Assembly: GCA_029339505.1 (NCBI GenBank)
Contig: JAQISU010000025.1
Span: 381,001 to 445,000, forward strand
Direction of reading: 5' to 3'
Length of the DNA: 64,000 bases
Source of the DNA: Unio delphinus
Lineage: Eukaryota > Mollusca > Bivalvia > Unionida > Unionidae
Shown here: one piece after another, positions 34,761-46,947 of the stretch
Layout of the letters: the number at the start of each line of letters is the position of its first letter
Numbering within the stretch: the first letter of the stretch is position 1
The notes under the pieces: model-generated
Databases searched by the model: none
What the model was told of the DNA's origin: nothing
Seen by the model: only the letters and a program-made list of their open reading frames with translations
Translations under genes and position numbers: made by a program

Positions 34761-37700
34761 TATGGTGGGGCTGGTAAACCTTTTATGAATCTCTGTTTGA
34801 TAAATGTAGAGATATGAACTATAACTTACATAATTAAATACATTATTATGGTAAAATCAGTTGCATTACAGACATTTTATTCTTAAACATTTATTATTCA
34901 CTTTAATTGTATATCAAGCGTTTTTATGTTAGATAATTAGTTTATTGAATTATGTATTTTGATGGAGTGTTAGTTTTTCATTTTTGGTTAAATAAACATT
35001 TCACGTTTATTATATTATTGTCATAAAGGGTACTGGCCTCTCGGCAGTGAATGCTGTTATAAAGTCCTCACTATTTCTATACGCTTTGTATGGGCCTCTC
35101 GGCAGTGAATGCTGTTATAAAGTCCCCAATATTTGTACACACTATGTGTGGGCCTCTCGGCAGTAAATGCTGTTAGAAAGTCCTCACTATTTGTATCCAC
35201 TATGTGTGGGCCTCTTGGCAGTAAATGCTGTTAGAAAGTCCTCACTATTTGTATACACTATGAATGGGCATCTCGTCAGTGAATGCTGTTAGAAAGTCCT
35301 CACTATTTGTATACACTATGTGTGGGCCTCTCGGCAGTGAATACTGTTAGAAAGTCCTCACTATATATATTCACTATGTATCATCCGACAATATTATTAT
35401 AATTAAAGCTAGAGATATTTAAATATGTTCAGCTAACATGTATTTAAAATGTTCTAGACTTGTCCTAATATTTTTATTAAAAATATGTTTTAAATAGACA
35501 CGATTCAGTTTATTGAGGGTTCGTTGTCTTCTGATTCAGATGACAAGATGGATGCAGTTATCCTTAAGGCCTTATTGAGAGGGGAAATCTCTCTGGAGGA
35601 ATTACTCGGGGAGGGATTTCTCCAGGAACTCGAGGCTAAATTGGTAGACGGCTCTTTAATGGATAGTAGCTGGTCAAAATGCCTGTCAATCGACGAAACT
35701 ATTTTAGGATTTAGAATCAATACTCAAGGTAAGTTATGAACATGTTTGATATTTTAAAAATATAAATATTAGTAGTGGAATAGTGATTTGTTAATATCAA
35801 TTAGTATTTTTGGCAATAATATTTAAGGCATTTTATCCGCATGTATCTCAATCATAGCCAGCTTTAAAGCATAACTATAAATAAATCAATTCAAACTTAT
35901 TTTATTATATATTTCATAAACAAGAATAGGAGAAGAAAATGGTTATAGCCTCAGCAGTACCTAGCTCATCACCAAATTAGATAAATGCGTTATGTTACTG
36001 CAAAAGTTTTATATCTGCCATATTTTTTAATATTTCATTTGTTTTCTTTTATTCTTTTTCTATTTCTCTCTGAACGACAACGTGTCTTTAATTTGCAAGA
36101 TTTTGTATCATTTGTATAATCAGCTAGGAGGTGCTATAATGCAAATTCATAAAAACTAACTCCAATCAACAAATTATAGATTGCAAATACTTACCAATTT
36201 CCAGCGGTTTAACTTACATTATCGGTTTCTATTTGATTATCATATCAGCAGTGCAGTACACACTTGTCACACCTTCTACAACTGTACAATCAGAAATGAT
36301 TTTAGTGCTTCAATGTTTCTGACGTGTGCATTATAAACAACAAGGACGCACCTAACCGGTTAAATGTGTCCGATATCAAAACGAAATTCGCTCTAGAAGC
36401 AAGCCTTTGTATTTATCAGTATTAAAAGGATGATAGACTACTTGCATCAAATCAAAGCCAGTTTAAGTCCACATTTCGGTTCTTAAATAATCATTATCGC
36501 ATACAAACAACAATGTTGTTATCAGCAGAAACACAAGGAACATAAAAATGGTGTTTATAACTATTACTACTGCTACTACTATTACTACTAATAATAATTA
36601 TAATAATAATACTAATTTCAGTATGTGTAATTGTCGAGTGGCTGTCGACAAATATCGGCTTCCGAGTAACAATCAAAATCGGAACATATACATTCAGCAA
36701 AGAGATCTCAGGTATTTTGTTCTCTCCCTGTCTCTGTCTGTCTGTCTCTGAACACTTACACAAGATTACTAATTACATGACGCAGTGAGACAAAAAGTCA
36801 GCAATAAAATACATCTTGCACGGTCCTTCTGTCGTAGCTTTCCAGGTTATTGTCGAAAGTCAGTACAGTAGACAAAACCCATGCATAGAAATTGTCAATG
36901 CAACTTCGCTTAGGTTTTTAACTTCCATTAACATTGCCAGTAATACTTTGGCAATAGTTTCAGACCATTCACGTTAGGCATTGTTAGGATCAGTCCAGTT
37001 CAGGTTCATATTTCAGATGTCGAAATGTTTGGAGAGTATCTGTACCTTTCCCATTTACCTTTTGCAGAAATGACAATAAAAAACGCTGATGCTCTAGTTT
37101 ATAAATAAGGATTCATTAACAACAATAACGATAATTTCCAACTGGAAGCGTTTTCGTATAAAGTAGACATAATAAGGTCGGAATTGATATGGAACTAGCA
37201 CTATATTTGTATTATTATAAGACATTTAAAGTCCAGTAAGAACGTGTTTCATATGAATTCGGATCAATAGAAACACCGTTTCGAACGTCTAAATTATCAT
37301 ATGGTTCTCAGTGCATTTATCTGTAAATAGTTTTAACTGGAAAATGTTTGATTAAAATGGAAAATACATCAATTAAGCACACTAAAATAAATCAAATATA
37401 TGTGATGCGTTTAAATTGTCTGATAGTAGATATTTCAGATAATAAGCAAAATTGCTATACTTAGAAGCAATGTTATATTTATAATACAGAACAAAATAAG
37501 AAGAATTAGTTCTTCCCTTTTACACAGAAGGGCAAACTAAATAGTTTTGTAGATATTTTAACGTTGAAGGAATGCATGCAGTACTAGTACAATCGGCAAT
37601 GATGGGTTCAACTTTCAAAGCGTACGGGTCAAAAGGTCATACGCTACAATGTTTCCATTGTTGCAGATGATGTGGTTAAAAAGAAACTCAAAAGTGTCAG

Positions 37701-38062
37701 CTAGTCCCAAACATCCATCCCATGAATGACGAATTTACTAAAGCATTATTTTCAACAACTATCTAGTACAATGTTTGTTACCCCTTTGAGAAATATTCTA
37801 GTATATTTGGTTCACGTTTATATTGCTTTTAGCCTGCTTTGTTTGTTTGCTTTCTCCAGTAAGCAATCCCCCTAAGCTCTGCTATGGAATCCCTGGCGTC
37901 AGCTTCGTCAAAGCATGTATTCAGTTCTACAACATCAACATATCGAATAAGTCTGGATGCGTAAAGCTCTCCATCTCCTTTTTCTCGTGGAACATCGGCT
38001 GCTTTGATTTTGTGAAGATGCGAGAAGAGAGACTCTTGCAACAACACTTTTCAGCTCGTTAA
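34063..38062 (+). CDS. Secreted DUF4773-like cysteine-domain protein, three exons
   Basis: Exons 34,063-34,165, 35,498-35,728 and 37,860-38,062 join in phase 1 at both introns and give 178 residues. Donors are GAAG|GTAAG and CAAG|GTAAG. Acceptors are TTTTAAATAG and TTGCTTTCTCCAG. Residues 1-19 (MHRISIFILLVGVWLGVTA) are a classic signal peptide. Residues 35-95 are acidic and leucine-rich. The C-terminal part has cysteines at 96, 119, 131, 145 and 159 in the order SNPPKLC, KACIQFYNI, SGCVKL, IGCFDF, which is the NPPxxC...CxxFY...CVxL...CF pattern of DUF4773. Two N-glycosylation sequons lie at 138 and 141. The family is secreted and its function unknown. The upstream cysteines usual in the family are mostly absent, so a short exon in intron 2 could be missing from this model. 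Confidence 0.82.
34686..34755. repeat. (GA)n microsatellite in intron 1
   Basis: About 70 nt of pure GA/AG dinucleotides inside intron 1 of the DUF4773 gene. A polypurine tract with triplex-forming potential. Confidence 0.97.
35033..35382 (+). repeat. 58-bp minisatellite, six copies, in intron 1
   Basis: The unit begins GGCCTCTCGGCAGTGAATGC, continues TGTTAGAAAGTCCTCACTAT and ends in a variable TTTGTATACACTATGTGT. Unit starts at 35,035, 35,093, 35,151, 35,209, 35,267 and 35,325 are exactly 58 nt apart. Copies 1 and 2 share TTATAAAG where copies 3-6 have TTAGAAAG, and copies 3-4 share AGTAAATG, which shows local copy-number growth. It lies 115 nt upstream of exon 2. Confidence 0.95.
36559..36613. 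repeat. (ACT)n-(AAT)n trinucleotide run in intron 2
   Basis: Imperfect ACT/TAC units followed by AAT/TAA units. The same two motifs adjoin at the right end of the window. The open frames across it are artefacts. Confidence 0.85.
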
Positions 38063-38238
38063 CTCATCGCCAGTAGAAAACCAATGGCTAGGCCTTGCAG
38101 TGCGTCTCCAAGACTAAACAGCGACGAACCTTTCGGGGCTCAACCACACTGGTTATAATTGGCGAAAGTTCCTAACCGAAATTATTACCGACGTCTGGAC
38201 TCTATAGAACTGTGTTCTACATGTGCATTTGTTATTGA

Positions 38239-38244
38239 AATAAA
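38239..38244 (+). promoter_or_regulatory. Polyadenylation signal of the DUF4773 gene
   Basis: AATAAA lies 177 nt after the stop codon at 38,060-38,062, a normal distance for a 3' untranslated region. Confidence 0.6.
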
Positions 38245-38474
38245 AAGCAGTATTTCAAAATTTTCTTCTTGCTACAAACGTAAGTGTTGGGGAAAATATA
38301 TAATAATCAGCTGATGTCTTTTGGTCTTTTTTGAAGTTAACAAGCCTAGCCTAGTTCAATCACACACCTTGAGTATATATTGCTACACGTAAAGTAACAA
38401 AAAAAGATTATATACAATACATATATTAAGTGGCTCTGCCATCTCTTTCTGTCTATCTGTCTGTCTGTCTGTCC

Positions 38475-38475
<1 letters not shown>

Positions 38476-38560
<85 letters not shown>
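38476..38560. repeat. (TC)n-(TA)n compound microsatellite
   Basis: TC/TG-rich lead-in from about 38,449, pure TC to 38,520, then TA to 38,560, followed by GTGTGCGTGTG. Same TC-then-TA order as at 50,397-50,516. Confidence 0.95.
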
Positions 38561-38562
<2 letters not shown>

Positions 38563-39960
38563 TGTGTGCGTGTGTGAGATACATACAGACAGACAGACAT
38601 ATAGAGAGTCAGAGACAGAGCATTCTTGGAAATAAATTTGCGTTATTGTGCTTTGGAAGCACTGGGTATTATTTATTCATTCCTGGAATACATTAAAAAC
38701 ATATATATCTGAAAATAGAGACAAACAGCTAGATGATAACACTTCATTGAAATAAAAAAAATATGATAAGAATGCGCTAAAACAAATTCAACACTAAGCT
38801 TTTGTAAACACGTACACCAATGACCTTGATATATCAAAAAAGTAGATGATAACACTGCGCTAAAGAAAGTGATGATAACACTGACAGAACAGAATGAACA
38901 TGAAAACAGGATCAATAATAAAATGATTCAATAACATACATTATATCGTGTAATAACTATTAGATAGTAAGTATCTAATAATTAATAAATAACATGGCCG
39001 GTGTTTGCTGTACATTTGGAAATTGTATTAATTACTTAGCATAAAATATATATTTGATTTACGTCGTATCTTATTTAATTATGTATGGCATGCCACCCTA
39101 GGTTCAATTTCACTGACAGAGTTTTTACGATAATATATTTACCAATGCCAAGAAGAATATGTATCACACCAAAACGTATCAAGGGCAATTCTGTACTGGA
39201 ACGAAACCACATCCTTAATGATTCACTTTTAAGTCACATAAGTTCAAACTTTCACTTTAGACTGCTCCAATTATTAATGAAATCAGATTCCTGATGAGTA
39301 ATATATTAATTAAACCACATTAGTAAAGCATCCAAAGGCGCATAATATTTCACTTTTATTTTCTTGATATAATAAAGGTTATATATGCATCGGACAGAAC
39401 AATCTATTGAGATTCTCTTGTTTATGTTACACTTGTTAAAGATAATGAATGGACAATATTCATGGATTAGCGTTAATACTGGCAAATAAATAATGAGGTT
39501 AAATTAATTTTCTTTGCCTTCAGGAAATGCTGATTTTAGATATTAAATTGTTTGTAGAGGCGTTGTCGTCTCATCTTGTAGTCACGGTTTGGTTGATATC
39601 TATCTGTTTGTATGAATATTTGAACTTCCCATGAATGCGCTCCTTGCAATGTATTTCTTGCTAACAATTTAAATGTCTTGATGTGTCCGTAATTTGAAAA
39701 TAACTTGCAAGATTCTTATGGAGAACTTAAAGATATTTAAACATAGATCTATTGAGTACTGCGAAGAACAATTAGTTAATAGATTTATGACGCACGCTTT
39801 ACTGACGCTCCCTGGATACATGACTAATATATACAGTGGAGTATACATTCCAGCAAGCGAGAACGAACAATCCAAACTGAGAAAGAATTGCTATAAAGGA
39901 CAATTACTCTTTTGAAGCCACAATGTAACAAACATATACACCTCTCTCCCAGTCCGCACA
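38561..39960. other. No feature recognised
   Basis: AT-rich. Overlapping frames at 39,669-39,915 on both strands lack splice or start context. Confidence 0.4.
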
Positions 39961-39963
39961 AAT

Positions 39964-40122
39964 GTACGTACATGTATGTATGTATGTATGTATGTATGTA
40001 TGTATGTATGTATGTATGTATGTATGTATGTATGTATGTATGTATGTATGTATGTATGTATGTATGTATGTATGTATGTTTGTATGTATATATGTATGTA
40101 TGTATGTTTGTATGTATGTATG

Positions 40123-40154
<32 letters not shown>

Positions 40155-40393
40155 TGTATGTATGTATGTATGTATGTATGCATGTATGTATGTATGTATG
40201 TATGTATGTATGTATGTATGTATGCATGGGCTGACGGACAGACGTACGTACGGATGTATGTATGTATGTACGCACGTACGTACGGATGGATGGATGTGTG
40301 TGTATGTATGTATGTATGTACGTATGTATGTATGTATGTATGGATGGATGGATGGATGGATGGATGGATGGATGGATAGATGGATGTGTGTTC

Positions 40394-40424
<31 letters not shown>

Positions 40425-40821
40425 TGTATGTATGTATGTATGTATGTATGTATGTATGTATGTATGTATGTATGTATGTATGTATGTATGTATGTTTGTA
40501 TGTATATATTTATGTATATGTATGTATGTATGTATGTATGTATTTATGTATGTATGTATGTATGTATGTATTTATGTATGTATGTATGTATGTATGTATG
40601 TATGTATGTATGTATGTATGTATGTATGTATGTATGTATGCATGGACGGACGGACAGACGTACGTACGGATGTATGTATGTATGTACGCACGTACGTACG
40701 GATGGATGGATGTGTGTGTGTGTATGTATGTATGTATGTATGTATGTATGTATGTATGTATGGATGGATGGATGGATGGATGGATGGATGGATGGATGGA
40801 TGGATAGATGGATGTGTGTTC

Positions 40822-40852
<31 letters not shown>

Positions 40853-41147
40853 TGTATGTATGTATGTATGTATGTATGTATGTATGTATGTATGTATGTA
40901 TGTATGTATGTATGTATGCATGGACGGACGGACAGACGTAGGTACGGATGTATGTATGTATGTACGCACGTACGTACGGATGGATGGATGTGTGTGTATG
41001 TATGTATGTATGTATGTATGTATGTATGTATGTATGTATGTATGTATGTATGTATGTATGTATGTATGTATGTATGTATGTATGTATGTATGTATGGATA
41101 GATGGATGGATGGATGGATGGATGGATGGATAGATGGATGTGTGTTC

Positions 41148-41178
<31 letters not shown>

Positions 41179-41218
41179 TGTATGTATGTATGTATGTATG
41201 TATGTATGTATGTATGTA

Positions 41219-41281
<63 letters not shown>

Positions 41282-41430
41282 ATGGATGGATGGATGGATG
41301 ATGGATGGATGTATAGATGGATGGATGGAAGTATGTATGTATGGATGTATTTATGTATGTACATATGTATCTATGTGTGGATGTATGGATAGATGCATGC
41401 ATGGATGGATGTATGGATGTATGAATGCAG
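39964..41430. repeat. 1.45-kb compound tetranucleotide satellite with higher-order structure
   Basis: Mostly ATGT units, with GGAT blocks (about 40,340-40,378, 40,760-40,806, 41,100-41,130) and a (GT)n run at 41,224-41,280. A distinctive junction, GACGGACAGACGTACG then GTACGCACGTACGTACGG, recurs near 40,230, 40,645 and 40,927. A second one, ATAGATGGATGTGTGTTCAT, recurs near 40,376, 40,804 and 41,129. The fixed order of blocks shows amplification of larger units of about 280-430 nt, not slippage of 4-mers alone. Frames of up to 353 codons on both strands encode only MYVC, IHTY, GWMD or HPSI repeats and are not proteins. Confidence 0.95.
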
Positions 41431-41445
41431 GCATAGATTGAAACG

Positions 41446-44400
41446 TCTCCCTCTTAGTAAGAGGGGTAGTTAATTGGATTTAGCTACGTTATCTAGGGAA
41501 TGACCTATCTCGATAGTATAACCTGGTGCGAATGAAATATAAAATATCAACAGACAGCTGGGCATGTTTTTGGGAAGAAATAATACGAGCCCCCTTTTAC
41601 AAGACAAATAATGTATTTAATCCAACAAATTAATAGTGGTAAGTTCAATTTAACTTTAATGATGTCAACAAGAGTTAATAGCAGTGTATGATTTGGATTT
41701 ATTTCATTATAATAACGGATAGTGAAAAGAGCACAATGTCCACTAATGATTGCGCTACCTTCCTCTTGACCGTGTTCAAACGTTTCCTATTTGTTCAAGT
41801 CTTCATTTTATCTGATTGCTTCGTCCTTCTTGGACTTCCAAGATTTTAATTTGTACTCGTCACTTCAACCTTTCTGACTTCTGTTGTCACTTCTCTTTTT
41901 TAGGACTCCTTCTTAGGACTGTCAAGTCTCAAACTCCCTTAGAAACCCGTTTAATTAAATGAAAAAAGTATCCCTGCATCGCGATATGTACCACGTTCAA
42001 TATGTACATAAAATCCCTTCATTTACGTTACTTAGAACACTCTAGCTATGCAGATACTGCGTAAAACCTACATTCGGTACTACCTAGCATTATTTACCAT
42101 GTGAACTCTCTATCGAACATTTATCTATGCTTCTACATGTTCGATTACTACGTCATACAGTTCACAGATCCTTACTCCATTCCAGATTATTGAAATGTTA
42201 CAAAATTAAATATAATAGGTAGTTATCTGTAATCTACGACAATCTGTATCGTCATAACATAGGAATTTTTTTCATATTTATTTTTATAATCATTTGGAAT
42301 CCTTCAAATGTGAACATTTTTATCGCATTCAATTAACTCTGCGAAAGAACTATTAACAGTACAATTAAAAGATAAGTTACAATGAAATTCAGCAACAACA
42401 CATTTCCATGAAATTGAATAAGATAAATTGCATAACAACTCTAGAATCAACAAATTTCCATGAAAACGAAAAAACGATACATAATATTGAACCTAATCAT
42501 ATCAAGCATATTTGCATATAACAAACAATAAAAAAACAATATTACACGAAATTACTATTACGTATCTTAATGCTGTTAACTTTAGAACATGTTCATCCAG
42601 TAATAAACTCCGTCTCAAAGCCAACCTTCTCTCTGAAACTTTTCAACTACAGAATTTGTATCAATGCTGTTACCTTAAATTCACATTACTTTCAAGGTGG
42701 ACGCCTTTATTCTTTTTCGGCCAATCGCAAGCAGAGGTTTCTAAAAAAAATTCGTTGCCAATAGTTTGTTTCGTCCGTCAGAATATCTTAACTTCGTTAT
42801 GCAACGTTTCCCTTTGAAGAATACTTATTTAACACGGATCGGAAGCTTAGCTGTCTCTTTCTCAAACCGGTTTAAGATATCCGGTCAATTTAATTAAATC
42901 GGAATACCGACTCCTTTGAAGTTATAACACTCACGTGGATGAAATTAACAATAAAGGTCGAAATTACCCTTTTCAAATAATCACTTGGTCTAAATGTGAA
43001 AAAATCGGTGCTTCTAACTTTACGGTTCACTGCTTATTCAAAGATAGATACTTCACAATTTGTATGTATGTTGTATGTTGTATGTATGCATGCATGAGTG
43101 CGTGCGTGCGTGCGTGCGCATGTAGGTATTTATGTATGTATGTATATATGTATGTATATATGTATGAATGCACGCACGTATGTACGTACGCTGGCACGCG
43201 CGCACTCACGAATAGACGGACGGACGGACGGATTTACCATACAAAAGTAATTTTGCAGGTGGTGTAAGTCCAAAGACTAGCTTATTTATTAAAATCCTTA
43301 AATCTGTTAATTAGTTGTCTCATTGGTATCCTTAAATCTGTCAAAACGCGTACCTCTCCGACCGATTCTAAAAGGGTGACGCAGGTACTTAGTATAAATT
43401 AGGAAACCGTTCATTATAAATTCTGCAGTTATTAGAATAAAATTAGTTCGAATGATATATGATTTTATAAAGCTTGTATGCTCTAAGACGAGTATTGACA
43501 CATGTGAGTATTTACACATATTTGTACAAGTTGCAACTCTTTCTTTGTTCTTATAATCCCCATTTTAGCTTGACGGGTTCAGTTCAACAATGTAATATGC
43601 ATAACAATACAATAAAGACTTGAAACACACACTACTCAAGGTTACTGTTTCATGCAGTCTCTTTCACGTGAATATGAACAGAACAGATTTCAAACGCAGA
43701 TAAAATTTACGTAAATGTTAGCTATTGCTTCTTTTGAAGAAATAAAGTTATTTTGATTATTGATGTAACTCGTGAAGTTAAAGTCAACATATGATTTAGT
43801 CTAGCATTTATCGTTTTACTTACTTTAGCAGATAGCAATGATTGGTATAATCATTTCAGCGGTGAAGACGGTTGGAAGCGGGGGGAGGGGCAATACTCTT
43901 TAACATTTCGTTCCTTAGATTTTGCATGGATATATAACATGTATCATATATATTTCTACGTAGCTTATGTACTCCTTTTAAAACAAGAATTATATATAGA
44001 TAAAACTAATAAGATTTAAATAGGACGTAACATACTACTGCTACATAAAGCGCACATCGTAAATGTAATTTACACTCAGTATAGAGTACTGACATTTGTT
44101 TCAGTTGAATAGGTTTATTCTGAAGATATCAGAGTCACTGTCAAGTTGCGTACGAACTACATTAAGTAGATATTGTTTAGAAAGAAAATCTACGGTTGTC
44201 ACACTTATAGACATATCTAGATGTTGGTTACGGATAGTGGAATAATACTGGACATTGATAACGCCAAATGCGCTGATGTCTGCACCGATTCATCTTCTTA
44301 TATTCCACTTTAGCAAAAGAATTGGTAATTCAAGAAAACAATTCTTAAGGAGAGATATTTTGTAGATATTAAATTACTACATAAATGAAAGTGCAACTTA

Positions 44401-44981
44401 TTTTATTCAGACGAATCTGATATAAGGGCAGAAGTTTGACTTTGGAAGGTATTCGATGTCGGTTTAGATATTACTGATAAAAGCTAGAAAAGATTACTTT
44501 AGAAAACAGCTCAACCTTATCATGGCAGATTCTACCATTACAGCAGGTCATACTGAATATACTCATACAATACGCTTTTAAAATTGTATATGTGTTATAT
44601 CCGCAGGCGAAACCTTTAAATAAGACTATTTATTATCGCACTTCTTTATGTGTATTATCTTGTTTTCCATTGTTAATCACCGGGATTTATATATGCATAT
44701 ATCATTTGACTCATTTTTACCACATGACTTTCTATTGTATACTAAACAACACATTGCATGTATTTCAATTTTGTATTTAAGATAATCATTAATTTCAGCA
44801 CATTTCAGTACTCAAAACTAACAGCGGTTAAAGTCGTGTCATTTCGCACTGACTGACCTAGCTTATGTACAGCCTTAATGTCCGGTTAAGAGACAAAAGG
44901 CCGTTCTTGCTAGTGTTATTTTGTAAAACAAAATTAATATTCTCATTATCATTGCTAAGGATATTTATACTCTAGATTAAA
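41446..44981. other. No gene seen; degenerate tetranucleotide repeat at 43,060-43,235
   Basis: AT-rich. The only structured part is a decayed ATGT/GTGC/ACGC/ACGG mixture at 43,060-43,235, apparently an old relative of the 40-kb satellite motifs. Frames at 42,512-42,817 and 42,935-43,267 are unsupported. Confidence 0.4.
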
Positions 44982-44985
44982 CTTC

Positions 44986-45028
<43 letters not shown>

Positions 45029-46230
45029 TTGAGAACTTTGTATAGCGCCTAATCTTTAAAAGCTCCAAGCGCTTTAGACATCACCTATGACATAAAAGAA
45101 CATATATAATTATATTACTACTACTACAAAAAGTACCATGAAATTCGAACATCAAAACATGCTGAAAATATATGAGGTAGGAAATATTAGCGTCTTTAAG
45201 TGTGTTATTGCAGTCGAGAAAGTTGAGTTTTAAGAGCACTCTTGAATGAGATCTATGAGGTCTTTGTGTTCATGGTCAGCTGGCAATAATTCGTTCCACG
45301 TTGCTGGGCCCTGGTATGCATAAGAACGTTGTCCAAATGACTTCGTTTTCATACTGTAAATAATGCGTATAGATCTAGGTTTATACTGTCTGTGTAAATT
45401 TAATGATAGTGTTGCTGATATATAATGTTTGAAATAAAGGTTGTAAGTGAGAAAGTTTTTGTGGTGTGATCAGAATGGCCTTAGTTTTATCTTCATTCAT
45501 CGACAGCTTAATATATGTCATCCGTGATTTCATATAAAAAAGCGCATCCATATACCATTTATTGTAACATCAACATCAGTTGGGTGGCTAGATTTGCATA
45601 TTTGCATGTCATCGACATTCAATTAGTGAGACACTAGATGATGATGTATGACACCTGAGAGCGGCTGAGTGTATATAATGCAGTGAACAGGTCCATGAAC
45701 ATACCCCTATGGAACTCCACACCATAGATCAACTGGGCTGGAGTGTAATTTCATTTGCGGACACAATCTGTGTCCTGTTGACTAAGAAGGACCACAGGAA
45801 GGCTGTAACATGAATGCCAAATACATGCTGGAGACGGTGAAGTAATATATCATGGTCTATTGTGCCAATGGTGTAGACAAATCAATTAGGGCGAGTACTG
45901 TACTATTTCCGTTATCCAAAGCAGAGAGAACGTCATTAATTAATTTTAGAAGAGTAGTTTCAGTACTGTGGCAAACGTGATATGCAGACTGTACATTGGT
46001 TAAAAGACTGTTTGAATTCGGTGGAGATACAAGTTGGGATAAAACAACTTTTACTAAGTTTTTATACCTATGGGATATTAGAATCCTTATACCTATGGGA
46101 GATTAGAATCTTGTTTAGCAGAAATATTACAATGGCAGCTTTTAAAATATGACGGAAATTCCGCAGATGAGATAGATGTATTAATAACATAAATTAGTGA
46201 AGGTTTCTCATAGTAGCATATAATGGTGGA
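44986..46230 (-). mobile_element. L2/CR1-like LINE, antisense, 5'-truncated
   Basis: On the plus strand it starts with (TAA)n at 44,986-45,027, the complement of a (TTA)n tail, then ATAGCGCC and AAGCGCTTT motifs common in LINE 3' ends. The minus strand reads, in the order of an L2-type RT, QSAYHVCHSTETTLLKLIND near 46,000, LSALDNGNSTVLALIDLST near 45,920, a degenerate GVPQGSVLGP block near 45,712, YTQPLSGVIHHH near 45,670 and NEDKTKAIL near 45,490. Many stops make it inactive. The upstream frame 46,234-46,563 may hold more of it but has no recognisable motif. Confidence 0.75.
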
Positions 46231-46947
46231 AGGTTAGGAACTGATGCGTCCAGATGACATATAATGCAGAGGGGATCTGATGCAATACCAGGGACTATCG
46301 TAGAACATTATCATCAGCTCCATGAAGTTTCCAGTCTTGAATGTGACCATGTTTATGGGTGGCTTGGTTAGCTGAATGTTTGAGGTTGAATACATGAATC
46401 TAGGAGTAATAATTTTCCGGACAGTCCAAATGAAAGGTGAAATCTCAAGATGTAATTCCCTATTGTCTGTGCGTAGGATGAAAACAAGACCGTTATATGA
46501 ATAGGGCATTGCTAATTTATGATTTTGTAAAATATTCATAAATGTGTAAGATTTCTTCTTCAAATACGTGAGTGGTCAAAATACATTAATATAATTAAAA
46601 CTACTACGCTAATCCATCCTCATTGATTAAAACGTTTTAGTCGAAATGTATCGAGTATTCCAAACATCTTCGAGTCATAATCAACATTAACTTCAATAAA
46701 TTGTGCTGGTTTGCCAATCGTCTGGAATAGTCTACTTTATCACAATGATATGATTCAAAATGTCTTTAAAAGAATTCATAGTAATTCCAAAACAACTACT
46801 TAAACATAAAGTCTGATCACTATATAATTCCCATATAAATCAACACGAAAATATGACTATGTGAAGACTGACGGTTAATCCATGAATAAATACGTTTCCG
46901 TTTATTATCCTTACATACAAATATTACGATGTTTACAATCCAGAAAG

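Noticed and set aside
35033..35382. CRISPR-like array
   Set aside because: Units abut without distinct spacers, all 58 nt are repeated, and the context is a eukaryotic intron. It is a minisatellite.
39904..41441. Open frames of up to 353 codons on both strands (MYVC/IHTY/GWMD repeats)
   Set aside because: Period-4 repeats without stop codons stay open in several frames on both strands; composition is pure repeat and no start, splice or conservation signal exists.
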